Shown here: positions 5,431 to 5,960 of the stretch, piece by piece
How positions within the stretch are numbered: the stretch's first letter is position 1
How the letters are laid out: each line of letters starts with the position of its first letter
NCBI GenBank assembly: GCA_012841255.1
Contig: DUUZ01000151.1
Coordinates: forward strand, 1-5,960
From: Clostridiaceae bacterium
Lineage (GTDB): Bacteria > Bacillota > Clostridia > Saccharofermentanales > DTU023
DNA: 5,960 nucleotides
Direction: 5' to 3'
The notes under the pieces: generated by a model
The model's input: the letters and a program-made list of their open reading frames with translations, nothing else
What the model was told of the DNA's origin: nothing
The model's database searches: none
Translations under genes and position numbers: made by a program

Positions 5431-5960
5431 TTAATCGCGGTAGCGGGGGACCACAGAAGTCCAGCCGTGGGTATCGGGCAGGCGCTGGCGCTGGATGCCC
5501 ACCAGTTCCGTATAGGACATTTCGGAAATGGGACCCATTTCATTATTGTTGAGGACGATGGTCCGGTCATTCCAGGTCAGTTCTCCCACGGGGGAGATGA
5601 CCGCAGCCGTCCCCGTACCGAAGGCTTCTGTCAGGAGGCCCTTGTCGTAGGCATCGTAAAGATCGGCGACAGCGATCTTGCCCTCCTCGACCTCCATCCC
5701 TTTTTCACGGGCCAGGGTTAAAACGGAGTCCCGTGTGATTCCGGGGAGAATAGTGTCTCCCAGTTCAGAGGTCACGATCCTGCCGTCCACCACGAACATC
5801 ATATTCATGGCTCCGACTTCCTGGACATAGGACTGGGTCCGGCCATCCAGCCAGAGGACCTCGTTGAAGCCTTCGCTCTTGGCATTGGAGGAGGCCTTGA
5901 AGCTGGCCGCATAGTTGCCGCCGGTCTTGGCCCGGCCGACCCCGCCTTTGACGGCCCGGA
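5431..5960 (-). CDS. ilvE: Branched-chain amino acid aminotransferase, C-terminal part (5' end beyond window)
   Basis: PLP enzyme that transfers the amino group between leucine, isoleucine or valine and 2-oxoglutarate: the last step of branched-chain amino acid synthesis, or the first of their breakdown. Only the last 175 or so residues are visible, about half of a protein of roughly 350. Reading from the right edge, the frame opens with RAVKGGVGRAKTGGNYAAS, where Lys in AKTGGNY is the PLP-binding lysine (codon 5926-5928). Then come QEVGAMN (Glu contacting the PLP ring nitrogen), LPGITRDS, the cofactor-phosphate loop GTGTAAVISPVG, and EMGPISEMSYTELVGIQ near the C-terminus. The vertebrate-like block order and C-terminus assign it to the larger 'type II' class rather than the short E. 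coli type. The ATG at 5808 is internal, since the conserved frame runs through it. The gene converges on the maturase gene. No odd features are seen. Confidence 0.93.
   Translation of the reverse strand, partial: RAVKGGVGRAKTGGNYAASFKASSNAKSEGFNEVLWLDGRTQSYVQEVGAMNMMFVVDGRIVTSELGDTILPGITRDSVLTLAREKGMEVEEGKIAVADLYDAYDKGLLTEAFGTGTAAVISPVGELTWNDRTIVLNNNEMGPISEMSYTELVGIQRQRLPDTHGWTSVVPRYRD

Noticed and set aside
5407..5721. Plus-strand open frame of 104 codons after the terminator
   Set aside because: It reads the antisense strand of the conserved aminotransferase gene and starts right in the terminator T-run.

Overview
The window (5,960 bp, GC-rich, tightly packed) looks like a chromosomal segment of a member of the Firmicutes class Clostridia. 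The strongest taxonomic clue is a six-cysteine SCIFF ranthipeptide precursor followed by its radical-SAM maturase, a pair that is close to a signature of Clostridia. Purine-rich Shine-Dalgarno sites and a 'type II' branched-chain aminotransferase agree with this. I cannot name a genus.

Layout: (1) positions 1-2511 hold tldD (5' end cut by the window edge) and tldE/pmbA, 18 nt apart, the two subunits of the TldD/TldE zinc peptidase. (2) Positions 2537-3679 encode a glycerate kinase of the GarK/GlxK family, 25 nt after tldE and probably co-transcribed with it. (3) An inverted repeat over the end of the kinase gene and an extended -10 element (about 3705-3713) lead into a 51-codon gene at 3746-3901, the SCIFF precursor. 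It is short enough to be missed by automatic annotation. (4) A structured GC-rich hairpin with a T-run lies between the precursor and the SCIFF maturase gene (3988-5352). (5) A strong, apparently bidirectional terminator (5378-5408) separates the maturase from the convergent 3' part of a branched-chain aminotransferase gene (ilvE, minus strand, running off the right edge).

How the parts may work together: the maturase carries an N-terminal peptide-recognition region, a radical-SAM core (CxxxCxxC) and a complete seven-cysteine SPASM domain. It should bind the SCIFF leader and form a Cys-to-residue thioether in the core. The hairpin between the two genes is well placed to give much more precursor than enzyme. 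TldD/TldE removes the leader of another RiPP (microcin B17) in E. coli, so its proximity suggests a leader peptidase, but this is inference only. The SCIFF peptide is recognisable but not standard: the residue after the fifth cysteine, which I recall as the threonine acceptor of the mapped thioether, is glycine here. The glycerate kinase and aminotransferase look like ordinary metabolic neighbours. No tRNA, rRNA, CRISPR array, insertion sequence or long repeat was seen, and no stretch over 300 bases lacks a gene.
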